A stretch of DNA of 22,056 nucleotides from an uncultured Bacilli bacterium (lineage in GTDB: Bacteria > Bacillota_I > Bacilli_A > RF39 > UBA660), in the NCBI GenBank assembly GCA_904502155.1, contig CAJGDV010000009.1:1-22056 (forward strand), in the 5' to 3' direction. This document shows positions 21,514-22,056 of this stretch, piece after piece (the stretch's first letter is position 1; the number at the start of each line of letters is the position of its first letter). The notes below the pieces were generated by a model. It searched no databases. It was not told the origin of the DNA and worked only from the letters and a program-made list of their open reading frames with translations. The translations under genes and the position numbers were made by a program.

Positions 21514-22056
21514 AACCAATCCATTCAATTTGATCTTCTCTAAGACCCCAAGGATATCCATACATTGATTTATTTTCAGGTTTATTGATTCTAATTTTAT
21601 CAACATATTTTCCTTCACCATTTACAAACAGTAGAATTTCAACTACTAAATGGTCATAATCTTTTACAAAGGCTCCATCACCTATTTTTTTTACTTCTTC
21701 CCCATTGATTCTTGTTGGAATAACAAGATTTCCAGTACAACTACTTTTAAATTTTGTTATTTCACCATTAGCAAATTCAAATCATTCACCATTATCTTCG
21801 GCTATAATTCTACAGTTCGATAAATCTCCATATACTTCAAAATTTGTTTTATTTCCTGCACCACATAATTCGTTGTTTGTTATTGAATCAAAATAAACAT
21901 TATTTCCATCATACTTAACAACACCAGTATAACCATTAAGACTTTTTAAATCTAAATCTAAATATTCTAGTGCTATCCCTTCGTCAGGTATTTTATAATT
22001 GTTTTCAGTTATATATGATTCTACACTACTTAATATAGTTCTTGAGTCAGCTATAA
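21512..22056 (-). pseudogene. C-terminal part of a surface protein (prepilin-like with a BspA-type leucine-rich motif), interrupted by TGA
   Basis: The minus-strand frame entering from the right edge is open for about 90 codons, meets TGA at 21782-21784, and then stays open to TAA at 21512-21514. Both parts are protein-like and join smoothly: the first ends EDNGE, the second starts FEFANGEITKF, and a Trp codon (TGG) would fit between. SSCTGNLVIPTRINGEEV then KKIGDGAF matches the BspA-like leucine-rich repeat (IPxxIxGxxVxxIGxxAF). The upstream part (YKIPDEG, SLNGYTGVVKYDG, a Cys pair with GAGNKT) resembles the body of prepilin-like surface proteins of related bacteria; the N-terminus is outside the window. 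A nonsense mutation, phase-off state or sequencing error are all possible. Confidence 0.65.

Noticed and set aside
21782..21784. TGA read as Trp (genetic code 4)
   Set aside because: The other genes use TGG for Trp and are not broken by TGA, and nth ends in TGA next to a terminator.

Overview
The window is very A+T-rich, with roughly one quarter G+C by eye. It carries strong AGGAGG/AGGTGAT ribosome binding sites, and its gene neighbourhoods are those of a low-GC Gram-positive bacterium. Clues are RNase Y, GpsB, type-B RNase P RNA, RecU next to a class A PBP, and DnaD next to Nth. It has a peptidoglycan-type wall, so it is not a wall-less mollicute. An uncultured Bacilli-class lineage (RF39/Erysipelotrichales-like) is my best guess from style, but it is not proven. 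Trp is written TGG throughout the intact genes and one gene ends in TGA, so the standard bacterial code applies. I see no tRNA, transposase or CRISPR array.

Layout. 1-1240 (minus strand): the N-terminal part of a kinase-like protein, a lysine/glutamate-rich tail-anchored protein and a GNAT acetyltransferase. 1250-10142 (minus): the translation block rimP-nusA-ylxR-infB, then rbfA. Between infB and rbfA lie four genes: an alanyl-tRNA editing hydrolase, a TSCPD-domain protein, an acyl-CoA-synthetase-like enzyme and a prepilin-like protein with a C-type-lectin-like C-terminus. 10296-10985 (plus): a CPBP-family membrane protease. 11014-15493 (minus): a small unknown protein, RNase Y, a zinc-ribbon/TM2 protein, RecA, PgsA and a short RodZ-like protein, which matches the rodZ-pgsA-(cinA)-recA-rny order of Bacillus subtilis without cinA. 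15522-16201 (minus): RNase P RNA and gpsB. 16310-16464 (minus): a small, probably frameshifted gene. 16618-20194 (plus): recU and a class A penicillin-binding protein, convergent with nth and dnaD (20212-21448, minus), as in the recU-ponA / nth-dnaD locus of B. subtilis. 21512-22056 (minus): the end of a surface protein with a BspA-like leucine-rich motif, interrupted by an in-frame TGA.

The genes are mostly housekeeping: translation initiation and ribosome maturation (RimP, IF2, RbfA), transcription elongation (NusA), RNA processing and turnover (RNase P RNA, YlxR, RNase Y), recombination and repair (RecA, RecU, Nth), replication initiation (DnaD), and envelope growth and division (PgsA, RodZ-like, GpsB, PBP1). 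The accessory content is in the surface proteins and the insertions between infB and rbfA.

The most interesting signals are: a prepilin fused to a lectin-fold-like module; a promoter, terminator and ribosome binding site packed into one hairpin ahead of it; a repeated architecture in which TATAAT lies only 5-7 nt from the Shine-Dalgarno sequence; stop codons embedded in terminators; a RimP with only its N-terminal domain; a hairpin in the nusA operon leader suited to NusA autoregulation; and two probably broken genes. I found no clearly new multi-gene defence or mobile system.
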